64,000 nt of DNA, taken from the NCBI GenBank assembly GCA_965153455.1, contig OZ234499.1, forward strand, positions 4,013,577 through 4,077,576, in the 5' to 3' direction. The notes under the pieces are model-generated. The model did not search any database. It saw only the letters and a program-made list of their open reading frames with translations, and had not been told where the DNA came from. A program made the position numbers and the translations under genes. Source of the DNA: Sphagnum compactum. Its lineage: Eukaryota; Bryophyta; Sphagnopsida; Sphagnales. Below, piece by piece: positions 1-11,900 of this stretch. The first letter of the stretch is position 1, and each line of letters opens with the position of its first letter.

Positions 1-24
1 CAACTTGTTGTTTGGTTTGTGCAG

Positions 25-224
25 GTCCATATGAATATTTGATGCTTATCACTCTTCCTAGTCCCCATCCCGGAGCTCCAGTACGCCCCTCTACCCCCAA
101 AGTGCTACGAGCCAAGGAGTGTGCTCCAACTCCTTACTCTTCCGCTATTTTCACCTTAGATTCACATTTGAGTCTATCAAGGAGCTTGGGAGCGCGTCAA
201 AGTAGCCTTTGTTATCACATTTAG
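25..224 (+). CDS. Possible terminal exon of an unidentified gene, truncated by the window edge
   Basis: A splice-acceptor-like TTTGTGCAG ends at base 24. From there an open frame of about 65 codons runs to a stop at 222-224. The peptide is rich in Pro, Ser and Thr, starts around PYEYLMLITLPSPHPGAPVR and ends near SLGARQSSLCYHI. Base composition is clearly more GC-rich than the AT-rich DNA that follows directly after the stop, as expected for the last exon of a gene lying to the left. I do not recognise the family. No domain or catalytic motif is visible. The alternative is a chance open frame in a short GC-richer patch. Confidence 0.4.
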
Positions 225-3200
225 GCAAAATGAAAATAGCCTAATCAATTGTCACATTGGTCACAATTCAAATATATATATATATATAGTACTTCTTTTT
301 TTGACAAATCATTTATCTTGACTCAAATCAAGAAATAAACTTTTCAAACTTTAAGGGTTTAAGGTTCATGCATTTCAAAATTAAAGTGAATGGAAATGTT
401 ATACAGGGCAAAAATGTTTTCTTATTTGTTTGTTTTGTTTTGTAATGTGCATGAAGTAAAACATTGGTTATGTCAATATAGATTTATCTTAACTTGCCAT
501 TTAGTAGTTAGTAATTGATGTTCATGAAGATCCAACATGTGTTATTGAATCAATACATACCTACATAAAATGTGACAATAGATTAAGCAAGAGTTCAAAT
601 AAAAGTTGGATCCAGGTGTGCAATGTTGGTTTGAATGACATAACATTTCACAAGTATGTGTGTTTTGTGCATTACATATTAAGTTTTTGTTCATGTTTTT
701 TTGTTGGTTTAGGGTTCACCACCCCCAAACAAATTTAGTAAATGCATAGTTTTTTCCTCATTATTGTTGTCTGTGTGATGCATTATTGAAATGATTTGGA
801 AGGTGTTTCAAGGAATTGTGAAACATAGGAAAACGTCCAGTGTTGGATGACAAAATGTGTTTAGTGTGTTGCAAATGAGGAAATAGAAAAAGTTGTAAGG
901 AAAAAGAGAAAAAGATAAAAAGTTAAAATAGAATTAACCCTAATTGATCAAGTGTCTAAGAAATGAAAGGTGTGTTAAATAAAGTCACGAGACATGATTG
1001 ACATAACATTTCATGAACTGAGGTAACTATAAAACAATAAAACAAAACCGCTAAAAATTACTTGTCAATATATTAGAAGGTGCTACTAACATGATTACAA
1101 GGGAAATTGACCAAGCTTGGTCCTTCAAATTAGGTGTAGTTGTCACTACACACACCTTCCAAAATTACTCGATGTTTTTCCTTTTGAAATTTGTGTCAAT
1201 ATGGTTATCATTGTGCTAGTGTTTTTGCCTTGCTATTGTTTGTTAATTTTTGAAAACAATGGAAAGTGGTTTGGTCATACATATTATTATTCAAGTACGA
1301 TGTTTAGCCCAATTCATGAAATATCCTCTCATAAGAAGTAGCTTATTGATGGTTCAAATCATCTAACTATTTTTCTAGCTACCTATTTAAATTGCCATGA
1401 CCTATTGATATGGAAAACCTTGTGGTTGAAATTATTACAATATGGTTTGTTGACTTTCCATTATTGGCTTTTGTTACCTTGTAATTGCTCCATCTATTTC
1501 ATTAGTAACCTTAAAATGTATGTTTCCTAATATAGGTCTGTGCACCCTTTCCAATCTAATGGAAGGAGGGGAGTTTTTAATTGCTCGCAATGTATTGATA
1601 TCTTTGCATTGTAATATATAATTCATTAAGTTCATATTTAACTTGCGAGAATGTACTTGAACATTGAAATTAATGGATAGTTGGACTTATGTGATTGCTA
1701 CAACCATCTATAAGGTCATAAGTATGTACTAATTTGACCTTAATTAATGGTATTGTATTGAATCTTAATTCATTCATGGATATTACTTGAATTTAATCCT
1801 TTCTCAAATTCATCAACAACTCACAACTAGTTACTAGTTGTAAGCTTGGTGGTGAAACATGTGGTGGTTAATGGAAGAAAACTTAACATGGTTTGAAATG
1901 TTAGCTAATACATTAACTTCTTTAGTTTTAAGAACAATTGAATAAAAATTGTTATTTACAAAATATTGAAACATGGACCCCATTTATAACACGTGGGCTA
2001 AAATATTAATGTTGGTTTTTTTCATTGTTGTTGTTCATTGACGTCCTTGTGAATTTTTGATGAGAAGAATCCACTCATAATTTTTTAATTTTTTTACTTT
2101 AAAAAAATTTAAGTTAAAATCTTATTTCAAGCTAAATAGTGAATTGAGCAAGAATTGTGGGTCTACATGTTACAAATGGATTCATGCTTCAATATTTTTA
2201 TACAATATTTAATGTCAAGAATCAAACTAATTCACCCATCCTTTTCCATATAGATAGACTAAATTCTAAAAATAATTATTGACGTCATTTCTTACATATG
2301 TCTTTTTGACCATGGTTTGATCAACTACCTATTGTTGACCTAATCAATAACTTGAATAAGTAGAAGCGGGTGGAACGTTTTTAGCATGTTCTAACCTTCT
2401 ATAATTTATTTAAATTTTTTTTTTTTTCTTACAAATATGATGAAGAAATTAAAGGAAAAATTTTAAGTGTAGTGGATCATTTGTGAAAGGGAATAAGTGT
2501 CGGCCAATAGCAAATTATAACCTCGGTGTTAATATTTTACATCCTTATTTTGTATGGATCATGTTTCCAATGTTGGGGTCAATCTTCAAATTTTTTTTCC
2601 TCAATAGTCTCATTTTGGATATAAAGGGGTTTAAAATATGTGATTTGTAAAGGATGATACTTGAGGTTCTTAAAATTGCATTTTATTATTATTATTATTA
2701 TTTTGGGATGATGTTGCTAAATTATGATCATCCACAAAAACATTTAGCTAAATTGGGTTGTAAACAATGTATGTCCAAGTAAATTTTTTTAACATTAGTT
2801 TGTTAGTACTTGGGAATCACTAGTAGAAAACTTCATTTGGCGACTTGTTATAACTTATAAGTGACTAAAAGTGATTTACGACTATTTTGGAGACACTTGG
2901 AAAATATTTTGCTACATTTGAACATAAGGTAGGTGAATGTTATACTAGTTTTAATAGTCGTCAAACAAATAATCATTGTATCTATGGCATAAGATTTGAT
3001 TTTTGTGATAGACCAAGTGTTGAATGTAAAAATGGCTAAACAAAACTTCAAAATTTTCCATCTTTTAAAACAAGGGGGGCCTTGACATATTATGAATGCA
3101 TGCAAGGATTTTTTGAAATTTTGAAGGTCAAAAAATACCTAAGACACATTGGACAATTTTAATGGATAAGGAATGGCAAGTTTGTATTTTATATATTTTT

Positions 3201-6200
3201 AATACTTGTTTTAATCCTAATCCATGTTTAGTTTCTTAATAAATCCCTCATCCCATTTTTGGGATTTTTTATTGAATCATAATCCTTATTTTGAAATTTG
3301 TTTGGAAATTTCAATTACTAGGATTTTATTTTTTTTAATTTGCAATTGTGGGACCTCCACCAATGTTTTTATTATCGTAATGTTTTGTGGATTGAATTGG
3401 TTATAAAGAAAAAGATTTAAGTTGCAAATTTAAAGGACCATCACCAACATTGAATCAAGTCTATTATATTTTTTCATTTTGTGTTTATTGTTTTGTGTTT
3501 TTTAGTTTGTGGGTGGGGAATGGCAAACACTATGCACAATTGGAATTGGTTGAAACCAAACATGTTGTTCAAAAGGTGATATTTATATTTTTGAATTATG
3601 ACAAGGCCATAACAACTTTGATAAGCAAAGCCAAATATTGATCCACTACTATTTGGTTGAAAATTATCAAAGGGCTCCCAAACTTTTAAATTTGCAAAGG
3701 GTCATTAAAAAAGGTCAATCTAGAACAACCTAGTTACAATGTTAGTGAATTATGTTGCAATTTTTGGGGGATCATCTAAGGGGGATATGATATGCAAGCT
3801 AGTTTTTTTTGTTGCAAACATGTGATTATTTTTCAAGGCATGAAGGCATGGGTGACAATGCAATTCAATAAGAAGCATGCACCATTTGTTATTGGTATCC
3901 ATTGCATGGCACATAGGTGTAACTTGGCCATGCAATCATCTTGATCCTATCACTGATTGTGAAAATCAAAGCCATGTTGCAGTCCATGTATATATTTTTT
4001 TCTCACTCTTTTAGAAGAGGCACATGGAACATGCAAAGTTGACAAAAAAAATTGAAACAAGGTGGGAAGATCTTTCATAATGTTAAGACTTGAAAATCTT
4101 GATGCTTGCACCTACCAAACATGTTTTGCAATACTATAAGGTCAAGATCTAGATGGGTGATAACAATGTTAGGAATGTAATTGCCAAAAATGATTATGAG
4201 TTGTTATATGAGTATGACATTATAACGGGATTAACTTTTGTGTTGCCCGTGATGGAGGTGATGCAAAACTTATCTTGATATGGCCTAGGACAAAGTAAAA
4301 TTTGTTTGTGATTTTGTGATTTCTATCATATCATGTATTAGTGATTTGTATTTTTGGTACATAAACCTATTGAAGAGGTATGACCACTTGCAATTTTAAA
4401 CTTTCAATGGTTTATAATAGCATGTTTGTGATGTTCTACACATGGTGTGGTGGTTGGAACAAAAAATCAAAGTTGAATATGCCATATTTAAATTTCACAC
4501 CAATATGGATATGTTGCATAGGATAGATTCCACATTATTAGTGTTATGTTTACCAATAGTTTTCATGAAATTGAAATTTCACAATTAATCAACTATACAT
4601 TTGATCTTAGTGATTAAAATGTTCGTGCAACAATTGCATAAATTGGAGGCTTTCCCCTTTTGCACAACAATTACGTTGTTACGTTATGGAGATTAATAGG
4701 TCCTGGTTATAGATATGGCACTAAAGGTATGTTTTACATTGTTGGTTTTTTTAAGCGCAAATGTATGGGTTTTCAAATCATATATATGATTGTTTGTACC
4801 AAATTTTGCAATATTTATGCCTTTTGTTTTAGGCCATTTTGGTTTGGGGGAAGTTGATAAACTAGGTTGGATTCTTTTCCAATAACTTGATTTCTCACAT
4901 TATCATGTGCATTTGTTCTCTTGCATTATGTTTTAATTTGGGTTTAATTGGGAACTTAGTTGTAGATTTCAAGGGTTGCTTTGAAATAGATGTAAAATAA
5001 AGGTGAATGATCACATTTTTTTATTATTTGCAATTTGGTCTTGATTGAGAACTTGGGTGTATAAGATTCTACAAGTTGTTTGCTTCTATTAATGTTGCTT
5101 GTTTTGTGGAAGTCCTTTCACCCCAATTAGGGAAAATCCTTTGATGGATTCGGGTTCAAACCCCCTAGAAAATACATTATTTCATCAAGTCTACCAACAT
5201 CATTTGAGTAACATTCTTCCTTGTTTTGAATTGTTATAACAATATTTTCCATTTCAACTTTGCATGATTTGCATTATCATAAAGTTGTGGTTGTTTGTTG
5301 TAGCACAATTATAATCATAAATGGTAGCATGACAACATTCTATTAGTTTGGGTTTACATTCAAGTCACACTTAAAACTTACAACCACAAACATCCATGTC
5401 ACCATGAAGTTTTATTCTAAAATTTGTCATGGAACCCACAACTTACACACACTTCATGTGCCATAGGCAAAATATATATGCTTTGTAAAAGTCAATTGCC
5501 ACCTAATTGGACGAACATTATGTGGATGGTGTCAATGACACATCATTGCAAAATTGAAAAGAAAAAAAACATTAGTTGGGTATATGGTTATAATTTTCAC
5601 AACAACATTAATAGATTTTTTTAAAAAATTCTATTGTGGAGGGTAGTTTGTTGTTCAACGTGCATGGGTGAAATGCACATTAATTATTATGCATAATGTC
5701 AATAGATGGATTTTTTTTTACAAAAATAACCAAACTTTGCTTCCATTTGATTATATTAGATAAAATTGTTACATATAGATAGGTTCATGGGTATAAAAGA
5801 ATAAGAATTAACCACAAAGGTTTCATTTTAAAAAAAAACACCATTTACAAAATAACGTGTGCAAAAATTAACATGAAGATCTTAAAAGGAACTATTTTAA
5901 AAATTGAATTTGTAGTTAGATTGTAGGCTTTCATACACCAAACAAACAAAGATGAATGATTGTCATACTCATTATTAATGTATTTCCATTCTTGTTGTGA
6001 AATTTCATCATTTTCAATTTCATGCATGGTGTGAATCTTCATCAACATTATGATTTTCATTCATGAAATTCAATTTAATCTACATTTAATTCTATCCATG
6101 TGACAAATTTCATCGAACATGAATTCATCCATGTGTTATGGTTCATTTGTGTAATCAATTTCATATGTACACATTAGTCTTACTTATGATCAAATTCAAT

Positions 6201-7497
6201 TAGCAATTCATATCCACACGACCAATTACATATATGATTACATCCATTTAATCATAATGAAATCATGCACAAAAACTAGTTTCATTGAAGTGGGCATGAT
6301 TCATCAATCTATGACTATTGTCTTCTTGTGATCAATTTCATTCACGCAAAAACATTTCATTTGTTTGGGTATATTTCATTGTTGACATTTATTTAAGGTC
6401 TAGTTTCATGCATCATGTCAAATTTTGTATTTCATCCAACAATTCTTAGTAAATATATTTTGAAACTCGACAACCAACTAATCATCCACCAACATTAGAA
6501 TAGGTTTAAAGAAAGAATAGATAAAAAATTCTAGGAGAGAAATAGAACTTCTATGATCAAGAGAATTATTATAATTAAAATTTGAAGCAAAATCATGCTT
6601 CTTCAACACAAACTTATTACTAGATTTAGGCCTCTGAAAGAATGACTAGGTTAACAAAAAATTACATGACCAAAGTGAAAATTATTGCCACTTTGGAAAT
6701 TTAGGGTTTAGGTTTCATCAATCACAACTTCAAACCTTTTGACCTTCCAAGATGCTCAAGCCTTTTAAATAATCTCTCCATAATTGATAGAATCTTGACC
6801 CTTTTGAACCTCCAATTTGTCATGCAACCTTCAAGGATTGAAAGAAGGGATTCCACAACAATTGGTGGTTCAGAAGCTTAAGGATTGATTTGTCAACTCA
6901 GATTGTTCTCATGTTCATGGAGTTCCTCATCAATTTATAGGGCAAGATGAATGTGGTTGTAAAGAAACAATCCACCAGGACACCCAAGATTTCGAGGGAG
7001 CAATTTGATAGCGTACAAAAAAATTGAGATGTGCCCATTCAAAGGTGACTTGACACAATTGTGAACAACAAACACAATTGCCAAAATTGGAATCCAATAT
7101 TGCTCAAATTTGCACACAAGGTTAGTGGAAGAACCGTATTTAATCCTTGGTTAGACAAGTCCAAGTGGAAGAACTGTGTTTAATCCTTGGTCAGACAAGT
7201 CTGGTTGTAGACCTCCTGCACCTGTTCCACAATATTACAATAAATAGGAGGTAAGGTTGTGGCATTGTATGAATGACTGACTAATTGCTATCAAACTCCC
7301 TGCGAAAAAATACCTCTCCTACAATGAAACATTACTGCCATCTAGAGTGTCGTGTGACTTTTTATCAAGGGCCACTACCAACTACACAGTTTGCTTGAGA
7401 ATTGAACACATGGAGCAACAACAACAACAACAGAAAAAGAGAAACTCATGATATAAAAGTGAAGGGTAAGAAGCGGGTATGAGGTTTCAGTTTGCTC
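225..7497. other. AT-rich intergenic region without recognisable genes
   Basis: About 7.3 kb of AT-rich, low-complexity DNA. It has short AT runs (near 268-287), an ATT trinucleotide run (about 2685-2702) and many homopolymer A/T tracts. No open frame longer than about 85 codons occurs and none resembles a known protein. A tRNA B-box-like GGTTCAAACCCC stands at about 5,150, but no A box was found upstream. Probably decayed transposon and spacer DNA; I see no convincing gene. Confidence 0.6.
7123..7204. repeat. Tandem duplication of about 42 bp
   Basis: Two adjacent imperfect copies of a unit that begins AAGTGGAAGAAC and ends TTAGACAAGTC/TCAGACAAGTC, about 300 bp beyond the apyrase stop codon. 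It is probably 3' flanking DNA of that gene. Confidence 0.6.
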
Positions 7498-10400
7498 TCA
7501 AAAATGGGGTGTTGAGCGAATGCGAGAGGCAGTTGTGATGTAACGACCCTTTTCTAAATCATAAATTGTTGTAAGCTGCGGTCTTCGAAAACACACTATG
7601 AAGAATATTGCCAAAGTGCCTACACCTAGCAATCCCAGAATTGATAAACCCTTGAGTAGAATTGTGTGAAACACCCACACCACTGGTGGTTGTTCTTCTA
7701 CATGATCCTCACTAAGCCGCACAATGAGCGCCCCAAGTGCCCAGTCAAGAGGAACATCATGCACCTTGTTTGTAAACTTCACCCTACACAATCAAAAGCA
7801 CATATGATCAAATAAGAGCTTAGCCAGAAGAGAAACCAAACACTACCCATAACTCAACTGGTCTGATTTTAGCTGGCAGATACACAGTGGAGACTAAGGA
7901 CAAGGCAAAAATGAAGAGGAGGGGATATATTTACCGCTCATCTGCAAGGCCGATACCCAAGCTGTCATGCAAGAGTGCCACTATGTAGGCTGTTGAGAAA
8001 CAGTATTTCAGAAGATCCTTCTGATTGACACCTTTATGTTCCTCCTGAAGTTGCATCCAATCCTGGCCACAGTAGTGCTCTCCTGCATCTACAATCTCCG
8101 CCAATGATGTCGTGACAGGCAGTTTAAAAAACTGGAGGACAAAAGGAAAACGGTGTAAGCCCACAAGGCACACAAGTCATGTCTGTTGGAAATCTTATCT
8201 GCATTCTTCACCCGTTTTCAATGCTGGATTTCATTCTGTATTCAACAAGAATTCAGCTGTGAGAAAGCATGTGTTAACAACAACCTGTCTGTGACAATCA
8301 TGACAGCAACAACAAGGACAGGGTCAAAGGACCACCTCAGATGTATAGAAACAGTTCTCAGTTGCAAAGAAGTTCCCTCGTAGTTCCGGAACAAAAGCAG
8401 TTCCCATTGCACATTTTGGGTAAGCGCAATCATCTGCTCCCCAAGACACCAAAGAAAACTGTCAAGCACATGGCACAATTTCCATGAAAGAAATATCAAT
8501 CATAAAAAAAATTCCCAATTTGTGCCTTCAGTGAGAATCAGTGTAACAGAACTCTCTCAGTGCACTGATAAAGGCCGAGGCCATTTTGTACCTTGGTCCT
8601 TTTGAAGTAAGGAGTAGGCAGCAGATCGGCACTCAGAAAAATTCCCTTGAGAAACAATTGAAGATACTGGGGAATGTGTGGCAGTGGATACACTGACAGC
8701 ATGATGCTGTCTCTCTTCCAAGCTCCACTTATATCCTCGTGGAGTACATGGATCTATCACAACTGCCTCATCCATTTCTTTCTTCAGCACTGCAAAACAC
8801 ATCATCATTACAAAATTTCCCGCAATGGGTAACAGCAATGGGTAAACTAGGAAGTATATGCACCAAGCTCAGAAGTCACACTTTCAAGCCCAGTCAGTTT
8901 AAAACAACAAAACAGAGCCAAAAAAACAAACCCACTGAGGTCAAAAGCTTTTTACTTGCTGTGGCAGCAGATCCAGCAATGATCAACTCCAGCAGGCTAT
9001 CCCATGCTGCCTCCTGCAAACCCAAACAATTTCAGATCATGAAATGGATCTGTAAACCAGAAATCTAGAAACCAGACCAATATTTCCTGAAGAAGACAAA
9101 CAAACATACCTGGCCAAAATTGAGAAAGCTGTAGGAGTAGAGGACAAAGGCTTTTCCTCCAAGCTCCAATGTATGCTTGAAAGAAGGCGGAGGTAGCACC
9201 TCTGGGACAAATGTCACCTGCATCCTCTACAGTACATCAATCCCTGTGTGCGTGCTTTCTGTCATGTCTGTTTTCACTGCTTTAGTGGTTCATTTCTGAG
9301 AACATCACCTACATCCTCTCTGAACATTAATTTTCTGTGCTTTCTGCCATTTTTCGTTGCTGATTGGTTCATTTTACACAAGTGGAACCCTAATTGCAAA
9401 TCCAGCACAAATCCTGTCAGCGTCTGCTCTAAGGAATTTCTGCCAGATTGAGTCACAGGAACCAAAGAATATCAAGTCCAAACAATCAAGGGTATGGCTC
9501 TTCTGGAGTTAGCCACACAATGGATTACATGTGATAGCAACCCAACCTACAGCAAACACTATCAAAGAAATACATACCACATTGCTCTCAACATTCATGC
9601 TCTTGTAACAGAAACACAGAAAATGAAAACGAACATTGCTGCCAAGGGATGTGAGGAGACCTGAGTTGAGGCTCCACCAAGCTCTATAATACCCGTAGTT
9701 TGAAGAGGATCACCATGAAGTGTCCCAAGAGCATAATTTGCAGAGACCCATGCGTATATCCCTTCATCCCTGCCTGCAATTGCCCTCAAGTAAGTACATA
9801 CATGTCATAACTTGGGAACAAACAACAAACATCCTTGATGGTCAAGAATCTCTGGCAACAAAAAACATCTAGAGAAACTAGATTTCCACATCAAGGGACA
9901 TAACAACATGATACAGATGATAGAAAGGCTTGAGAAAATGAGGGGGATGGAAGCAGACCACTAATGACAGATGCCCATTTGTCATAGAACAAAAAATTGG
10001 AAGCTTGCAACACCTCTCTGCAAGAAGCCAGTACTGCTTCACGAACATTCTCATTGAGGCGTCTCAGTCCAGCGGTAGCCATAAGGTACACCCTTGTTTT
10101 GCTCCATTCTTTATTCGGGACCTTCTGTTTCGCAAATTTTAGAAGATCCTTCAAAGACTCACCTGCAATGTCAGGATTGTTGGCAAACGAAGACAGTCCC
10201 GGTGTTTTCTTCAAAGATAAAGACTCGAGACCAACCAGATCCACTGCAGGTATCAGTCCTCCTGGTGCATATTCAAACACATGAATGCGAGATCCAGAGC
10301 TCCCAGCATCAATGATGATGCCATAGCCCTTCTTGGAAATGTGCTCTCCTCCTCCTCCTCCTCCTCCTCCTCCTGCAGGCGAGAATTGCAGCTGTCTGGC

Positions 10401-10736
10401 AAGGGAGATGATATACATGCTGACAAGCATGAAAGAGAAGAGGATGAAGACGATGATCCACATGTTTTTCCTGCAAAATGGGGATATGGACCTTGTGCTG
10501 TGCGGATTTTGATACAGTTGGGTTTGATACCGCATTGGCAGCTGGGTTTTGTGCGGAGGAGGGAATGTCGATGTTGTCCGTGTCTGCAGCAGCAGTTTCG
10601 ATGGTGATTCCATCTTGGACCTCAGATGATGATTATTATTATTACTACTATTATCGTCTTTCTTGCCTCCGTCACTCAAGTAGCTGCTGCTTGACCGTCG
10701 CATGAAGCCCCCTAATCCCCCTCCATTTCCAACCAT
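7498..10736 (-). CDS. APY6: Apyrase, GDA1/CD39 family, APY6-like nucleoside phosphatase (8 exons, 611 aa)
   Basis: Hydrolyses nucleoside tri- and/or diphosphates; family members act in the endomembrane lumen or outside the cell. Exons, in coding order: 10736-9959, 9773-9661, 9217-9110, 9013-8956, 8789-8592, 8433-8336, 8131-7935, 7783-7498, all GT-AG and phase-consistent. A Ser/Asn-rich N-terminus precedes a membrane segment at about residues 93-113, then poly-Gly. Apyrase conserved regions are visible: ACR1 IIIDAGSSGSRIHVF (140-154), ACR2 VYLMATAGLR (216-225), ACR3 EGIYAWVSANY, ACR4 GIIELGGASTQ (287-297), and PLDWALGA near 527. A second membrane segment at 559-582 is followed by RRPQLTTIYDLEKGRY, typical of the Arabidopsis APY6 type. 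The open frame continues six codons upstream from a GTG, but an in-frame TAG precedes it, so the first ATG at 10736 is used. Two membrane anchors fit an ecto- or Golgi-lumenal enzyme. APY7 is the alternative paralogue. Confidence 0.93.
10345..10375 (-). repeat. CCT/GGA trinucleotide run encoding poly-Gly in apyrase
   Basis: A run of CTCCTC... on the plus strand is translated on the minus strand as about nine glycines, between the N-terminal membrane segment and ACR1. It is probably a flexible, length-variable linker. A second coding microsatellite (ATT-rich, about 10,630-10,655) gives an Asn run further upstream. Confidence 0.85.
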
Positions 10737-11620
10737 TCTTTCATATCCTCTCACATTCTAGCACTGCAGAACCTGGGAGCATATGGGAGTGGGTTCAAAT
10801 GGAAAAGAGGCACTTTGTACGCCCACCCCACCCACCCACAGGTGATCCTAGGTTTTGATCAAACCCTAAAACCTCAACAAAGCAGAGAGCACACCCACCC
10901 CTTCTTGTGAAAGAGAGAGTAACGTAGTACCTGAGGGGATGTATTTGATACTCCCCAACAAACAGAGAGAGAAAGAGAGATTAGGTTTGCCTTCTGTAAC
11001 AATGCTAGCTTCTTCTTCAATCAGAAGGCGTCTTCTTTGTCTCTTCTTGAGCTCAGATCTTTCACGCCCTCCACCTCCAACCCATCCATACAAAAACAGA
11101 AAAACAAAACAAAAACAAATCCACCAGCCAAAACAACAAATCTGGCAATTCTGAAGAAAATCCAATGACAACAACAAGAACAGAAGAAGCAGAGATCAAG
11201 CTCCAAATTCAAATCTCTTCGACAGATATAGGAGTGAGCATCAAAACCCCAACTCTTCCTCAATACTCACTTCTTTCTAAATCCCAACTTCCTGCAACCC
11301 ACCCATCAGCAGCAGCAGCAGCAGCTGCTCAAGCTGCAAAACAAAAAAACCCAAAAAAGAAAAACAGAGAGCAACCCATCATCAACCAGAGAGAAGCATG
11401 ACAAATGAACATGCCCCCTTTGCAGATTTGTGACAAACAACATTCCTATAGAAAATTCTTGGAGACTGGTACTCACCTAAAGAGGTACAGTAGCAATGCA
11501 ATCAGGGCAGATGTTTTGACTCGGATCTCTTCTCTCTCTCTCTCCCTTCCTCTCTCTTTCCTCTCACCAGCATGTGGCACAGGGACAGAGATCTATGGCA
11601 GGCAGGCAGACATGGCTCCA
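10737..11620 (-). promoter_or_regulatory. Probable 5' leader and promoter-proximal region of the apyrase gene
   Basis: No protein-coding signal is credible here. On the apyrase sense strand the region is rich in GA-type tracts (plus-strand CTCTCT near 11,530-11,550), as plant leaders often are. Short open frames on both strands reflect this simple sequence. The exact transcription start cannot be placed by eye. Confidence 0.4.
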
Positions 11621-11639
11621 TTATACATGCAATCCATCC

Positions 11640-11900
11640 ATGACCATCACACCATGGCTTGCATGCATGCATCCATTACCATCACACCATGGCTTGCATG
11701 CATGCATCCATTACCATCACACCATGGGCTTGCATGCAATCCATCCATGAACACCACCCCATTGCTTGCATGCATCCATCCATGGCGTGGATGCGTTGAA
11801 ACTATTTTTGGTAACCGAAGGGGATGCATTGGCATATATGGCTTGCATCATCATGGGTGTAAATCCATGGCAATTTCACCATGGCCTTCATGCATGCATG
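11640..11900. repeat. 35-bp tandem repeat rich in CATGCATG (RY-type) motifs
   Basis: CATGGCTTGCATGCATGCAT recurs at 11653 and 11688, with a variant at 11723, an exact 35-bp period. Degenerate copies continue to about 11,900. Each unit carries overlapping CATGCATG, the RY core bound by B3-domain factors of the ABI3/FUS3/LEC2 type in seed plants. It lies about 0.9 kb upstream of the apyrase start codon. A 172-codon frame across the block is repeat-derived and is not called as a gene. Confidence 0.8.

Noticed and set aside
5140-5175. B-box-like GGTTCAAACCCC suggesting a tRNA or SINE
   Set aside because: No A box at the right spacing and no cloverleaf could be built.
11640-11760. Regular short repeats that might suggest a CRISPR array
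   Set aside because: Units are directly adjacent with no unique spacers, and this is a plant nuclear genome.
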